Positions 8,348 through 16,915 of a stretch of 64,000 nt of DNA are shown here, piece by piece. Position 1 is the first letter of the stretch, and each line of letters opens with the position of its first letter. Made by a program: the position numbers and the translations under genes. The notes below the pieces were generated by a model, which was not told where the DNA came from, ran no database searches, and saw nothing but the letters and a program-made list of their open reading frames with translations. Location of the stretch: the NCBI GenBank assembly GCA_965223255.1, contig CBDCWA010000003.1:1-64000 (forward strand), written 5' to 3'. The stretch comes from CBDCWA01 sp965223255 (lineage in GTDB: Bacteria > Pseudomonadota > Alphaproteobacteria > Rhizobiales > Hyphomicrobiaceae).

Positions 8348-9163
8348 ATGGCAACACCAAATCCTGAAATCGAGACGGCTGATTTTCTGTGTCCGGGCGG
8401 CATGCCGGCCTATCTGGCGCGTCCGGCAGGCGAAGAGGCTCACCCGATCGTAATCTTAATGCACGAGCGCTATGGGCTGGTGCAGCACACCAAGGATTTG
8501 GCCGAGCGCTGCGCGCGCGATGGGTACTTTGCGGTTGCACCGGACTTCTTCTTTAAGCATTCAAACAAAGAGGCTCTCAATGCCGGCGACAGCCGTTACG
8601 ATCTGGGCGACACCGAATCCAACGCCTACCTGAAAGGCGTCTTGTCACTATTGTCGGATGATCCCCGCGCCGATTCCACCCGCGTGGCTGTTGCCGGTTA
8701 TTGCCAGACGGGTCGCCATCCCCTGGTGTTTGCAGCGGAGGTTCCAATTTCAGCGGCTGTTGTTTGGTATGGCGCGGCCTCAGAGCGCGAGTGGGGTGTC
8801 AGCGAAACGCAGCCCAAGCAATTAAAGGAGATCATCGCAAAATTGGAGTGTCCGGTGTTCGGATGTTTCGGCGCCGCCGACCACATTATTTCGCTCGATG
8901 ACGTGACGCGGTTTCGCAATGCTCTCGAGCAACAAAGAATAAGCTATGACATTCATATGCTCGCGGATGCGCCACATGGGTGGTTGAATGACACCATGCC
9001 TGGCCGTTATCGCAAAGCGCAGGCGGACGCGGGTTGGGCCGCCCAGCAAAGTTTTCTGGAAAAAGTCTTTAGCGGCGGGTATGCAGCTGATGCCGTCAGC
9101 TGGTCATTCACCAGCGATATTGCCAAGGACTACGATTTCTCCAAGAACGTTCGCCTGGCCTAA
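8348..9163 (+). CDS. dienelactone hydrolase family protein
   Basis: A 271-residue alpha/beta hydrolase with the DLH-type cysteine nucleophile: Cys119 in GYCQTG, Asp178 in GAADH, His210 in DAPHGW, and Glu40 in MHERYG at the place of the glutamate that activates the Cys in dienelactone hydrolase. The usual Gly after the nucleophile motif is Thr here (GYCQTG rather than GYCLGG). The family hydrolyses dienelactones from chloro- or hydroxy-aromatic ring cleavage, and also other small lactones. The ATG follows GGGAG at good distance. It leads a plus-strand set that continues with an MFS transporter. Confidence 0.85.
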   Translation: MATPNPEIETADFLCPGGMPAYLARPAGEEAHPIVILMHERYGLVQHTKDLAERCARDGYFAVAPDFFFKHSNKEALNAGDSRYDLGDTESNAYLKGVLSLLSDDPRADSTRVAVAGYCQTGRHPLVFAAEVPISAAVVWYGAASEREWGVSETQPKQLKEIIAKLECPVFGCFGAADHIISLDDVTRFRNALEQQRISYDIHMLADAPHGWLNDTMPGRYRKAQADAGWAAQQSFLEKVFSGGYAADAVSWSFTSDIAKDYDFSKNVRLA

Positions 9164-9184
9164 ACGCGGTATCGGTCAAACAGC

Positions 9185-10393
9185 ATGCAGGATCAATCAA
9201 CCGGCACGGCGCACGTTCAACCAAGCCTGAATTGGATGATCCTGTTGCCGCTGTTGGTGCATGCCGGCTTGCTGCAATTGGCAACACAACTCGCGCGCGT
9301 CAACACCACATATGCCGCGATCGAGGTCAATCTGTCGGTCGTCTGGATCGGCGTCATTACAGCCAGTTACGCATTATTCCCTGCAATGGCAGCCCTTCAG
9401 ATCGGCCGCTTCATAGACCGACGGGGGGATACCATCGCGCTGATGATTGGCGCGGGGCTCGGTTTGGCTGGCTGTATCGGTCTTTGGCTCGGACCGGCGG
9501 CGACGGCCAACTTCATTGTTTGCACTACGTTGCTGGGTCTCAGTCAGACATTTTGCATGACCAGCCAGCAAAGCCTGTCGGCGCGCAGTGCAACAAGCGG
9601 TGGGCGTGACAGTGCGTTTGGCTATTACATGCTGGCCTTGTCGCTCGGCCAGGCCGGCGGCGCCCTGTTGCTCGGCTACGTCGCAGGCGGCGATCGCATC
9701 CCGCCTGTCAGATTAATCTTCTTATGCACGGCGGTGATTTGTGTAATTTCTATCGGCCTTGCTATTTTGGTTTATCGCCGGGCGGGTATAGGCAGAACCA
9801 CGCGCACTGAAGAAACCGTGCCGATCCGCGATCTAATGCGGGTTCGAGGTTTGTTTGCCATGGCGATCGCCAGCGCGCTGGTCGTAACGGCGCTGGACCT
9901 GAGCATAGTTTATCTGCCGCTATTGGGCGTCGAACGACAAATCGATGCGACAATGATTGGATATATGCTGGCATTGCGGGCAGCGGCTTCAATATTTGCC
10001 CGAATTGTCTATGCGCGGTTGGTGGCGGCTATCGGCCGGGTAAGGTTAATGTTCATCGTTATGCTGGTTTCAATGGTTGGCCTCGGCGTAATTGCTGTAC
10101 CGGTTCCGGTCTGGGTACTTTTTGTGGCTTCAGCGCTACATGGATTTGGGCTGGCGATCGCGATTACGGCAAGTCTGACGACTTTGGTTGACATCGCGCC
10201 GGATGATGCCCGCGGCGCCGCCTTGTCGATCCGTCAGGCGTTGAATCGATTTGGCCAATTCGCAACGCCATTATTCGTATCATTGATCGCATCGCTGACC
10301 GGCGCCGCTGGCATCTTCGTGGTCACCGCCCTTGCCGTCGGTGTCTCCGGCTATGCGGCAGACCGCGCCGTTCGCCAGCGCGAGACAAAATGA
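9185..10393 (+). CDS. MFS transporter
   Basis: A 402-residue major facilitator with about twelve hydrophobic segments. The motif A region after TM2 reads IGRFIDRRGDTIAL, and a matching but weaker copy occurs mid-protein (YARLVAAIGRVRLM). It starts 22 bases after the dienelactone hydrolase and precedes a hydroxyacid dehydrogenase gene, so import of an aromatic or organic acid, or export of a pathway product, is likely. It is an inner-membrane protein. The exact substrate cannot be told. Confidence 0.85.
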   Translation: MQDQSTGTAHVQPSLNWMILLPLLVHAGLLQLATQLARVNTTYAAIEVNLSVVWIGVITASYALFPAMAALQIGRFIDRRGDTIALMIGAGLGLAGCIGLWLGPAATANFIVCTTLLGLSQTFCMTSQQSLSARSATSGGRDSAFGYYMLALSLGQAGGALLLGYVAGGDRIPPVRLIFLCTAVICVISIGLAILVYRRAGIGRTTRTEETVPIRDLMRVRGLFAMAIASALVVTALDLSIVYLPLLGVERQIDATMIGYMLALRAAASIFARIVYARLVAAIGRVRLMFIVMLVSMVGLGVIAVPVPVWVLFVASALHGFGLAIAITASLTTLVDIAPDDARGAALSIRQALNRFGQFATPLFVSLIASLTGAAGIFVVTALAVGVSGYAADRAVRQRETK

Positions 10394-10426
10394 GTATGAG
10401 CTGAGGACAACACGAGAGGAGATCCC

Positions 10427-11377
10427 ATGCGCATTGCAATACTGGATGATTATCAAGGCGTCGCATTGGAATGTGCCGACTGGTCAGGCATTCAAGCGGA
10501 TCACGAGGTCGAAGTTTTCCGAACACACATGGCCGATCCAGATGAGGTCGTCCGTGCCCTCACCGACTTCGATGTGATTTGCGTCATGCGCGAGCGCACG
10601 GGCTTTCCCAGAGAGGTGATGAGCCGTCTGCCGAACCTGAAGTTCATGGCCACCCCGGGCATGGCCAATGCCGCCCTTGATATGGCTTATGCCAAAGAGC
10701 GCGGCATCGTGATCTCGGGCGGGACGTCCCCCGGCCATTGCACATCGGAACTGACCTTCACGCTGATCCTGGCGATCACGCGCCAACTTCACATACAACA
10801 TGAAAGCGTGCGCAAGGGCGGCTGGCAGGTCGGCCTCGGCGGCGAGGTGCATGGCAAGACACTTGGTATTATCGGTCTTGGCCGGCTTGGCGCGCAAGTC
10901 GCCGGCTACGCCAAGGCCTTTAACATGAGGCTCATCGCCTGGAGCCAGAACATGACGAGCGAACGAGCGGCGGAATGTGGCGCTGAACTCGTAACCAAAG
11001 AACAGCTGTTCCAGCAATCCGATTATGTCACCATTCATTTGAAATTATCAGAGCGTACCACCGGCGTAGTCGGGCCCAAGGAACTCGCGGCAATGAAGCC
11101 CACGGCCTACATCGTCAATACCTCCCGCGGGCCGATCATCGATGAACAAGCCCTGCTCGAGGCCTTGCACCAAGGCACAATCGGCGGTGCCGCCCTCGAC
11201 GTCTATGACGTTGAGCCGTTACCACAGGACCACCCCTTCCGCACGGCGCCGCGCGTCCTCTTGACCCCGCACGTCGGCTACGTCACCAAGGAGAATTATC
11301 GCATCTTCTATGGCGGTATCGTCGAAAGTCTTGAGGCTTGGCTCGCCGGCAATCCGGTACGCGTGATCAATCCCTGA
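10427..11377 (+). CDS. D-2-hydroxyacid dehydrogenase family protein
   Basis: A 316-residue D-isomer-specific 2-hydroxyacid dehydrogenase. The NAD-binding GLGRLG lies near residues 149-154. The catalytic triad is visible as Arg in NTSRGPIID, Glu in YDVEPLP and His in TPHVGY. The family reduces 2-keto acids or phosphoglycerate-like substrates with NAD(P)H. It has its own good ribosome site (GAGGAGATCCC). It sits between the MFS gene and a class II aldolase/decarboxylase, consistent with processing a side-chain keto or hydroxy acid. Full length, nothing missing. Confidence 0.88.
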   Translation: MRIAILDDYQGVALECADWSGIQADHEVEVFRTHMADPDEVVRALTDFDVICVMRERTGFPREVMSRLPNLKFMATPGMANAALDMAYAKERGIVISGGTSPGHCTSELTFTLILAITRQLHIQHESVRKGGWQVGLGGEVHGKTLGIIGLGRLGAQVAGYAKAFNMRLIAWSQNMTSERAAECGAELVTKEQLFQQSDYVTIHLKLSERTTGVVGPKELAAMKPTAYIVNTSRGPIIDEQALLEALHQGTIGGAALDVYDVEPLPQDHPFRTAPRVLLTPHVGYVTKENYRIFYGGIVESLEAWLAGNPVRVINP

Positions 11378-11487
11378 CGCCCGCCAAAGCGGACAGGCGA
11401 GGCAATGGCGTCGTACGCTTGACGTCGGCCTCGGTGAGGGCATAACTGGCGCCAAGCACTCTGGAGACAAACGCAAGGAACTTGAAT

Positions 11488-12261
11488 ATGGCTGATATCA
11501 AGGCGGATATCGAAGACGTGGTCACCGCCAACCGCATTCTGGCGAATGAAAATGTGTTGGATTCCTTTGGTCATGTCAGCATTCGCCATCCTGAAAACCC
11601 CGGCCACTTCATCATGTCACGGGCCCGCGCACCGCAGCAGGTCGAAGCGTCGGACCTGATGACCTTCACCCACGAAGGCGTACCGGTCGATCCCGAGCCC
11701 TGGCCCGGCAAACCCTATTCGGAACGCTTTATCCATGGCGCGATTTACGAAGCCCGCCCGGACGTGATGTCGGTTGTCCACAATCATTCCCACAGCGTCA
11801 TCCCGTTTTCGGTGATCAAGTCGCAATTGAAGCCGCTGATGCACATGGCCGGCCCCATCGGCACGAACATCAATGTCTGGGATAGCTGCCATAAGTTCGG
11901 CGACACCAATTTGCTGGTCACCGACATGGACATGGCCCGCGATCTTGCCAGTGCGCTCGGTGACCGCACCGTCTCGCTGTTGCGCGGCCACGGTTGCATC
12001 GTCGTCGCCAAGTCATTGCGCGAAGTGGTCTTCACCTCGATCTATCTCGAGGTCAACGCCAATATTCAATTGAAGGCGATGGTCTCCGGCGAACAAATTA
12101 CATTCCTGACCGACGGCGAAGTCGACAAGATCACCAAGGGGCGCGCCGGCTTTACGCTGGAACGCGGTTGGGAGAACTGGTGCAACCGCGCCGGCCGACC
12201 GTATGTGCCGAAAGCTTGGGTGATGGGTGAGGGCTTTTCGAAGACCGACCCGACCGGCTGA
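11488..12261 (+). CDS. class II aldolase/adducin family protein (possible aromatic acid decarboxylase)
   Basis: A 257-residue class II aldolase-fold protein. Metal and acid residues are in place: Glu79 in YSERFIH, His98 and His100 in VVHNHSH, His168 in RGHGC. The family includes fuculose-phosphate aldolase but also non-oxidative decarboxylases, such as the 3-hydroxy-2-methylpyridine-4,5-dicarboxylate and 3,4-dihydroxyphthalate decarboxylases. The neighbouring amidohydrolase belongs to another decarboxylase superfamily, which makes a decarboxylase role attractive here but unproven. AAGGAA lies before the ATG; a TTG two codons upstream is less likely. Confidence 0.82.
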   Translation: MADIKADIEDVVTANRILANENVLDSFGHVSIRHPENPGHFIMSRARAPQQVEASDLMTFTHEGVPVDPEPWPGKPYSERFIHGAIYEARPDVMSVVHNHSHSVIPFSVIKSQLKPLMHMAGPIGTNINVWDSCHKFGDTNLLVTDMDMARDLASALGDRTVSLLRGHGCIVVAKSLREVVFTSIYLEVNANIQLKAMVSGEQITFLTDGEVDKITKGRAGFTLERGWENWCNRAGRPYVPKAWVMGEGFSKTDPTG

Positions 12262-12340
12262 CACGCGACATCGCGCTCACCATTGACCACGCACGCCGGC
12301 AACAAACGACAAACCAAAAACCAACAACAAGGATAGAGAG

Positions 12341-13348
12341 ATGAAATACATCGATGCATTTTGCCACTTCTTCCCTGAAGGCATCTGGAACAAGATGCTG
12401 AATTCCGATGGCATGGGCAAAGACATCGGCTCGCGCATGCAAGGTGTGCCTTGCCTTTATGATCTTGATGAGCGCTTCCGCTGTATGGACCTCTTCAAGG
12501 ACAAGAACTACACCCAGGTGACATCGCTCGGCATGCCGCCATTGGAAGCCATGGGCCCGCCCGAAGTCTCGATCGAATTCGCCAAAGTCGCCAACGACGG
12601 CCAGCAGGAGCTTTGCGTCAAATACCCGGACCGCTTCGTCGGCTATCTTGCCTCGCTACCTATGAACGATCCCGACGCCGCCGCCAAGGAAGCCGAACGC
12701 GCACTCACCACGGGCGGCGCCTGCGGTCTCCAGATCCACACCAACATCAATGGCGAGCCCCTGGACGAGACCAAATTCCACCCGATCTATGAGGTCGCCC
12801 AAAAGCTGGATTATCCGATCTTCCTGCATCCCTCGCGCGGCGCCGACATGACCGATTATAAGAGCGAGTCCAAATCCAAGTATGAGATCTGGTGGACCTT
12901 CGGCTGGCCCTATGAGACCTCGACCGCGATGGCCCGCCTGGTGTTCGGCGGTGTCATGGACAAGTACCCACAGCTTAAGTTTCTGGCCCATCACCTGGGC
13001 GCCATGGTGCCCTATTTCGAAGGCCGCGTCGGCCCCGGCTGGGACCAGCTTGGCAACCGCACGACGGATGAGGACTATAAGACGTTGCTCAAAAACATGA
13101 AGAAGCGGCCGCTGGAGTACTTCAAGGATTTCTATGCTGACACCGCCGTCTTTGGTTCGATGTCGGCCACCAAGTGCGGCTTCGATTTCTATGGTGTCGA
13201 CAAGATCTTGTTTGCCTCGGACTGCCCATTTGACCCTGAAAAGGGCCCGGGCTTCATCCGCGAGACCATCAAGATCATGGAGCAGCTGGACTATTCCGCA
13301 AGCCGACATGGAGAAGGTGTGTTTCAAGAACGCCGAGGCGATGTTTAA
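12341..13348 (+). CDS. amidohydrolase family 2 (ACMSD-like decarboxylase), C-terminus frameshifted
   Basis: A 335-residue TIM-barrel amidohydrolase of the ACMSD/gamma-resorcylate decarboxylase type. It starts with the metal-binding stretch DAFCHFFP, has FLHPSRG and FLAHHLGAMVP in the barrel, and the acidic metal ligand in FASDCPFDP. Such enzymes remove CO2 from hydroxylated aromatic or muconate acids, or hydrolyse related compounds. As read, the last twenty or so residues are out of family. Removing one T near 13292 restores the usual ending IPQADMEKVCFKNAEAMF, with a stop at 13361. The call of family is firm; the true end is doubtful. Confidence 0.85.
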   Translation: MKYIDAFCHFFPEGIWNKMLNSDGMGKDIGSRMQGVPCLYDLDERFRCMDLFKDKNYTQVTSLGMPPLEAMGPPEVSIEFAKVANDGQQELCVKYPDRFVGYLASLPMNDPDAAAKEAERALTTGGACGLQIHTNINGEPLDETKFHPIYEVAQKLDYPIFLHPSRGADMTDYKSESKSKYEIWWTFGWPYETSTAMARLVFGGVMDKYPQLKFLAHHLGAMVPYFEGRVGPGWDQLGNRTTDEDYKTLLKNMKKRPLEYFKDFYADTAVFGSMSATKCGFDFYGVDKILFASDCPFDPEKGPGFIRETIKIMEQLDYSASRHGEGVFQERRGDV

Positions 13349-13472
13349 GCTGCAGGGGTAGAGAACAGTAGCCATCATAATCGTGGTCTCACCAACGAGA
13401 TGAATATTTAATTGGTGAGACAAGCGCCCGACCGGGCGCCGCCGCTGAGCGGCGTGATAAAGCAGAAACACC

Positions 13473-13501
13473 AAAGCGCCGGGGAAACCTGGCGCTTTTT
13501 T
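13473..13501 (+). terminator. rho-independent terminator after the amidohydrolase operon
   Basis: The stem AAAGCGCC / GGCGCTTT closes around a ten-base loop and runs into a T tract. It lies about 110 bases past the amidohydrolase end and marks the boundary between the catabolic block and the accessory region. Confidence 0.8.
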
Positions 13502-13886
13502 GCGGCGGAAGGGAGGGCTGGGTCAGCTTTGGAGAGATAGGCGTCATTACCGTATCGCATATTCATGTCCATGGTCGGCGTGGAAGCATGGTCGCGATAC
13601 CTCAATTAGCGGACCTCACAGGGGAATAAACGTGATACCCGGGGATGCAACAGGGCTGCAACTTCGTCAGCTCGCCAGATATTTCGTCAACTCATTCGTT
13701 CAGCTCGAGCGGGTGCTTGAGGCCCGGAGGTTTAGGGCGCGCGAGGCGGAATTAGTGCAAGGGAGACGAATTTTCTTGTGCAAGGAGCACTGCTTGAGAG
13801 CCATCTGGAGCATCAGTCATGCTAACTAATGGGTCATATGATTCCAATGATGAACACTGGTGTTCTGATCCTAATTGGAGGATCTT
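13502..13886. other. gene-free stretch
   Basis: About 385 bases with no convincing gene, structural RNA or repeat match to other intergenic regions here. Base composition becomes visibly more AT-rich toward the start of the following gene, which has a GGAGG ribosome site at its right end. Confidence 0.5.
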
Positions 13887-15605
13887 ATGAACAAAGTGCA
13901 TACTGACGAGATTGCCACAGGGAATGATACGAACGATCCTGAACTCATAGTTGATAGTGCATTCAGAGGTCAAAGGCACCTCGACAAGCATATTGCTTCC
14001 GTGAGTCTTCGCACCAAGTCTAACGATGTTACCGAAGGTTATGATTTAACCCTCTCCGCATGCTTCGGCAGTGAAAGGGTGCGACTGAGGTGTACGGATT
14101 TCGAGGTGGATGTGCAGCTATCCATTAGGAAAGCCGAGATAGTATTAGTGTTCCCAAGAAGCGATATGCAGCCACTTGAGGCATTGCGACCAGCTAGGTC
14201 AGAGGGTTGGACGCGAACGGAAGAAAAGAGGGTCAGTAACCGCTCAGAGAGCAAAATTGACGTATCAGCGAAGGGAGGGATCAACCGTGATCACGAAGGT
14301 TTCACCTTCAATGGAGGATTATCTGGGGAATTGGATCGTGCTAGCAGTGACGCACACGAAGCCACAATTGAACTGACCAGGACGATGTCCTCTTGGCGAG
14401 CGATAGGTAATGACACAATTGCTGTGGCCCCGCCTACAGGCGCAAAAAAGAAAAATACACAAAGCGAATTTTTAGAAGGTCAGGTAATCTCGGATCTCAC
14501 GGCATGGCGCATAACGCCGCAAACGAAAAATGATCTATCAGGCGTTGTCGCTCGCATCAATGTGCGCGAGAATTGGCTGCACTTCGAGGGTCCAGATTAC
14601 TTATTCCAGTCAAGCAAAACTGCCAATTGGCTAAAGGCACAAATTGAAAGCCTCGTTAGTCCCGAGCGGGCCTTGCGGCGGAAATACTTCATATTATTGC
14701 TTGAGAGGCTGGCACATCAACGCTTGACTGAGCTTTCCGGCACTTCTGAAGCAACGATAGCTATTGATGCGTTAGTCGTGAAGCCGAATGCTAGCCACAC
14801 AAATTCCCTCACAAGCAGCGAACGAATTACAACAATAGATTTGCCCCAGGGACCTATCGAGACTTTACTGCGGGCGGACGAAGGATTCGAGGAGGCAACA
14901 CTTTTGGGTCTCGGCATAAAACCTAATCTGCCGAACTCAAGCTCAGACCAAAGCCACCCAACTGACGGTCCGCGACAAAATTTCGTTCCACGTGGTTCAC
15001 CGCCAAAGACACTTGCGGCGTTGGCTGAAATTCACAAAACTCCAGGTCTCATCAAGTCAGAATTGCAGAAAGAATTTGGACATACTGAAATTCAAGAACT
15101 ACGGACATTGAAACTTATTTACTTTAAAAACGGAAAGGTTTTTCCTAGAGATGATGCGATCGTCGATCCGGAGGTCGAACTAAAGAGAGCCATTAGTCTC
15201 TTGCCGGGCATTAGAGCCGCAAGGGCATTTTTATTGGCGAATCCAACGGCGAGTCGGATCGAGATCGCCGAGGCAGTTGGCAAGCTTATTTCTAAAGAAT
15301 GGGTAGAAATATCCACGAAGAAGAAGCGGGGCGCACGCATAAGAAGATGGATACTCTGGGTGGAGCCACATTTAATCGATCCCTCTCTAAGCAAAGCTGC
15401 CGCGCACTTGGTTGAGAACGCCCTGAGCAGCGAATCGAAACCTGGCCGTCGCCCTTTCCTCAATAATGATCAGATAAGACAAGCGCAGGAATGGAGAAAC
15501 CAGGGACGCTCAGTCAGAAAAATCGCGGAGCATTTTGGAGTATCTTACCATACCATAATAAACCACACTGTGGGACCGCGCGGTGGCAAGGGAAAACTTA
15601 CGTAG
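13887..15605 (+). CDS. uncharacterised protein with C-terminal helix-turn-helix array
   Basis: A 572-residue protein I do not recognise as a whole. Residues 1-250 look beta-rich and polar without a known motif. Around 370-420 is a winged-helix-like stretch (GLIKSELQKEF ... LKLIYFKNGKVFP). At 430-510 is a second helical unit ending RGARIRRWILWVEPHL. Residues 520-565 form a serine-recombinase/Hin-type HTH (LNNDQIRQAQEWRNQGRSV, then IAEHFGVSYHTIINHT). There is no catalytic recombinase domain. Codon use is AT-richer than in the catabolic genes on its left, suggesting horizontal acquisition. GGAGG lies just before the ATG. It is most likely DNA-binding; a mobile-element or defence role is only a guess. 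Confidence 0.7.
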   Translation: MNKVHTDEIATGNDTNDPELIVDSAFRGQRHLDKHIASVSLRTKSNDVTEGYDLTLSACFGSERVRLRCTDFEVDVQLSIRKAEIVLVFPRSDMQPLEALRPARSEGWTRTEEKRVSNRSESKIDVSAKGGINRDHEGFTFNGGLSGELDRASSDAHEATIELTRTMSSWRAIGNDTIAVAPPTGAKKKNTQSEFLEGQVISDLTAWRITPQTKNDLSGVVARINVRENWLHFEGPDYLFQSSKTANWLKAQIESLVSPERALRRKYFILLLERLAHQRLTELSGTSEATIAIDALVVKPNASHTNSLTSSERITTIDLPQGPIETLLRADEGFEEATLLGLGIKPNLPNSSSDQSHPTDGPRQNFVPRGSPPKTLAALAEIHKTPGLIKSELQKEFGHTEIQELRTLKLIYFKNGKVFPRDDAIVDPEVELKRAISLLPGIRAARAFLLANPTASRIEIAEAVGKLISKEWVEISTKKKRGARIRRWILWVEPHLIDPSLSKAAAHLVENALSSESKPGRRPFLNNDQIRQAQEWRNQGRSVRKIAEHFGVSYHTIINHTVGPRGGKGKLT

Positions 15606-15834
15606 TCGTATTTCCGATACACTTTGTTGATCACGCCCTGGGTTGCCATCCGCGCATCGCTGATGAACGTCGGTCGACGGCAGAAGCACCAATAGATGCA
15701 GACATCATCCGCTTCTAGATTGGCAACTTGAACGCCAATGCGAGCGATGTCCCCTTCTGGGCTTCTTCGATGCTCGGCGCGATCGACGCAAAGCAGAGGG
15801 AGCGGAGTTTGTAAATATTTTTGGTACAGGCCAC
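15606..15834. other. gene-free stretch left of repeat copy A
   Basis: No convincing gene. Together with the repeat copy at its right end it makes an approximately 400-base intergenic region between the unknown HTH protein and the convergent metallophosphoesterase gene. Confidence 0.4.
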
Positions 15835-15914
15835 GCAACGTCTGCTGCCACCAGCAGCGTACATATCTTGTGCAGAACGAAAGCTCACTTTTGACCCGGA
15901 ACGGACGAGACGGA
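15835..15914 (+). repeat. dispersed intergenic repeat, family 1, copy A
   Basis: This diverged copy contains GCAACG, then a CAGCAGCGTAC segment, ACATATCTTGTGCAG, AAGCTC and CTTTTGACCCGGAACGGAC. These follow the same order as the better preserved copies near 23.5, 24.7 and 30.5 kb. It lacks the CCCCATATTG left end. Confidence 0.6.
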
Positions 15915-16009
15915 CGAACACCAATCAGGGCCGTTGTTTTGTAACAGCTACAACTGCGAAACGGATGGGCAGGTAATGACTCGTTGCAAAGGCCTCATGG
16001 CGCTCCCGG

Positions 16010-16915
16010 TCATAACCTGGAACGCTCTACCAGTGGTTTGGGTGGAAGTTTAGTGGTGCTTCCACCATTTCGCTTTGTATAGCTTGTCACGTCCAACATA
16101 AACATCATTTCAGGATTGACAAAAGCGTGTTCCACATTGCGACCGTCGAATGACCAAACAATATAGCCCGGACGCGGCACACGATTAAGCCGCTTCAATT
16201 GCTTTTCAATCGATACCATCGCGGTCGTAGGTGCCCATATGATGTCAATGCCCTCGTACTGCGTTTGGTGATAGATGTGCAGGTGACCACTTGCAATGAC
16301 CTTGACCCCGCTTTTTCGGCAAAGATCAAGAAACGGCATACGCGCAACAAACGGTATCGCAGACGTTGTGAACTCTTGGTCGGCCACATCGAGTACAAAC
16401 GGTGGCATGTGCGTAAAGACCATAGCCTCACGTACACCGCGACTTTCAAGTGCTTCCGTCAGGAAAGATAACTGTTCAGATTCTTCTGGCCGCTCGCTGC
16501 CCATCAGTGCGGTATCAATACCGATGAAGCGCCAGGCACCGATATCTTCCATCCACCAATTGCAGCCAAAATGCCGCTGCCAACGGCAGAGGCGCTCATC
16601 ATTGATCGGTTGGGAGAGCCGTGAATGACGTGGAGCTTCACCAATATCGTGATTGCCTGAAATCGCTAACCAACGCTGCGGCAAGTGATCGAATTGCGCG
16701 CGCGCATAGGCAATGTCTGCCTCGTTTTTGGCCCCGTTAAAGCTTACGTCGCCGGAATGTACGATTAAATCAACGGTTTCACCGGACAGAGACTCAAGCA
16801 GCACAGTCCAGTTTTCATGGAAGTATGCGTGAGTAGCACTCAAATGCGTGTCTGATATTTGCACGATCTTAAAGCGCGCATTACTCGACATTGGGGCCTC
16901 ATCACGTTGACGCAT
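16010..16915 (-). CDS. calcineurin-like metallophosphoesterase
   Basis: A 301-residue metallophosphoesterase of the cyclic-nucleotide/glycerophosphodiesterase-like class. All metal motifs are present: Asp22 and His24 (SDTH), Asp56 (SGDVS), Asn88-His89 (GNHD), a distal His in FTHMPP, and GHLH near residue 206. It cleaves phosphomonoesters or phosphodiesters. Its ATG overlaps the stop of the preceding glycerophosphodiester phosphodiesterase (TAATG), so the two are translationally coupled and probably act on the same class of compound. A second ATG eight codons in is possible. The protein is cytoplasmic by sequence, with no signal peptide. Confidence 0.87.
   Translation of the reverse strand: MRQRDEAPMSSNARFKIVQISDTHLSATHAYFHENWTVLLESLSGETVDLIVHSGDVSFNGAKNEADIAYARAQFDHLPQRWLAISGNHDIGEAPRHSRLSQPINDERLCRWQRHFGCNWWMEDIGAWRFIGIDTALMGSERPEESEQLSFLTEALESRGVREAMVFTHMPPFVLDVADQEFTTSAIPFVARMPFLDLCRKSGVKVIASGHLHIYHQTQYEGIDIIWAPTTAMVSIEKQLKRLNRVPRPGYIVWSFDGRNVEHAFVNPEMMFMLDVTSYTKRNGGSTTKLPPKPLVERSRL

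Noticed and set aside
12656..13474. A 272-residue minus-strand frame opposite the ACMSD-like amidohydrolase
   Set aside because: The plus strand carries clear amidohydrolase motifs; the reverse frame has none and is a shadow of high-GC coding.
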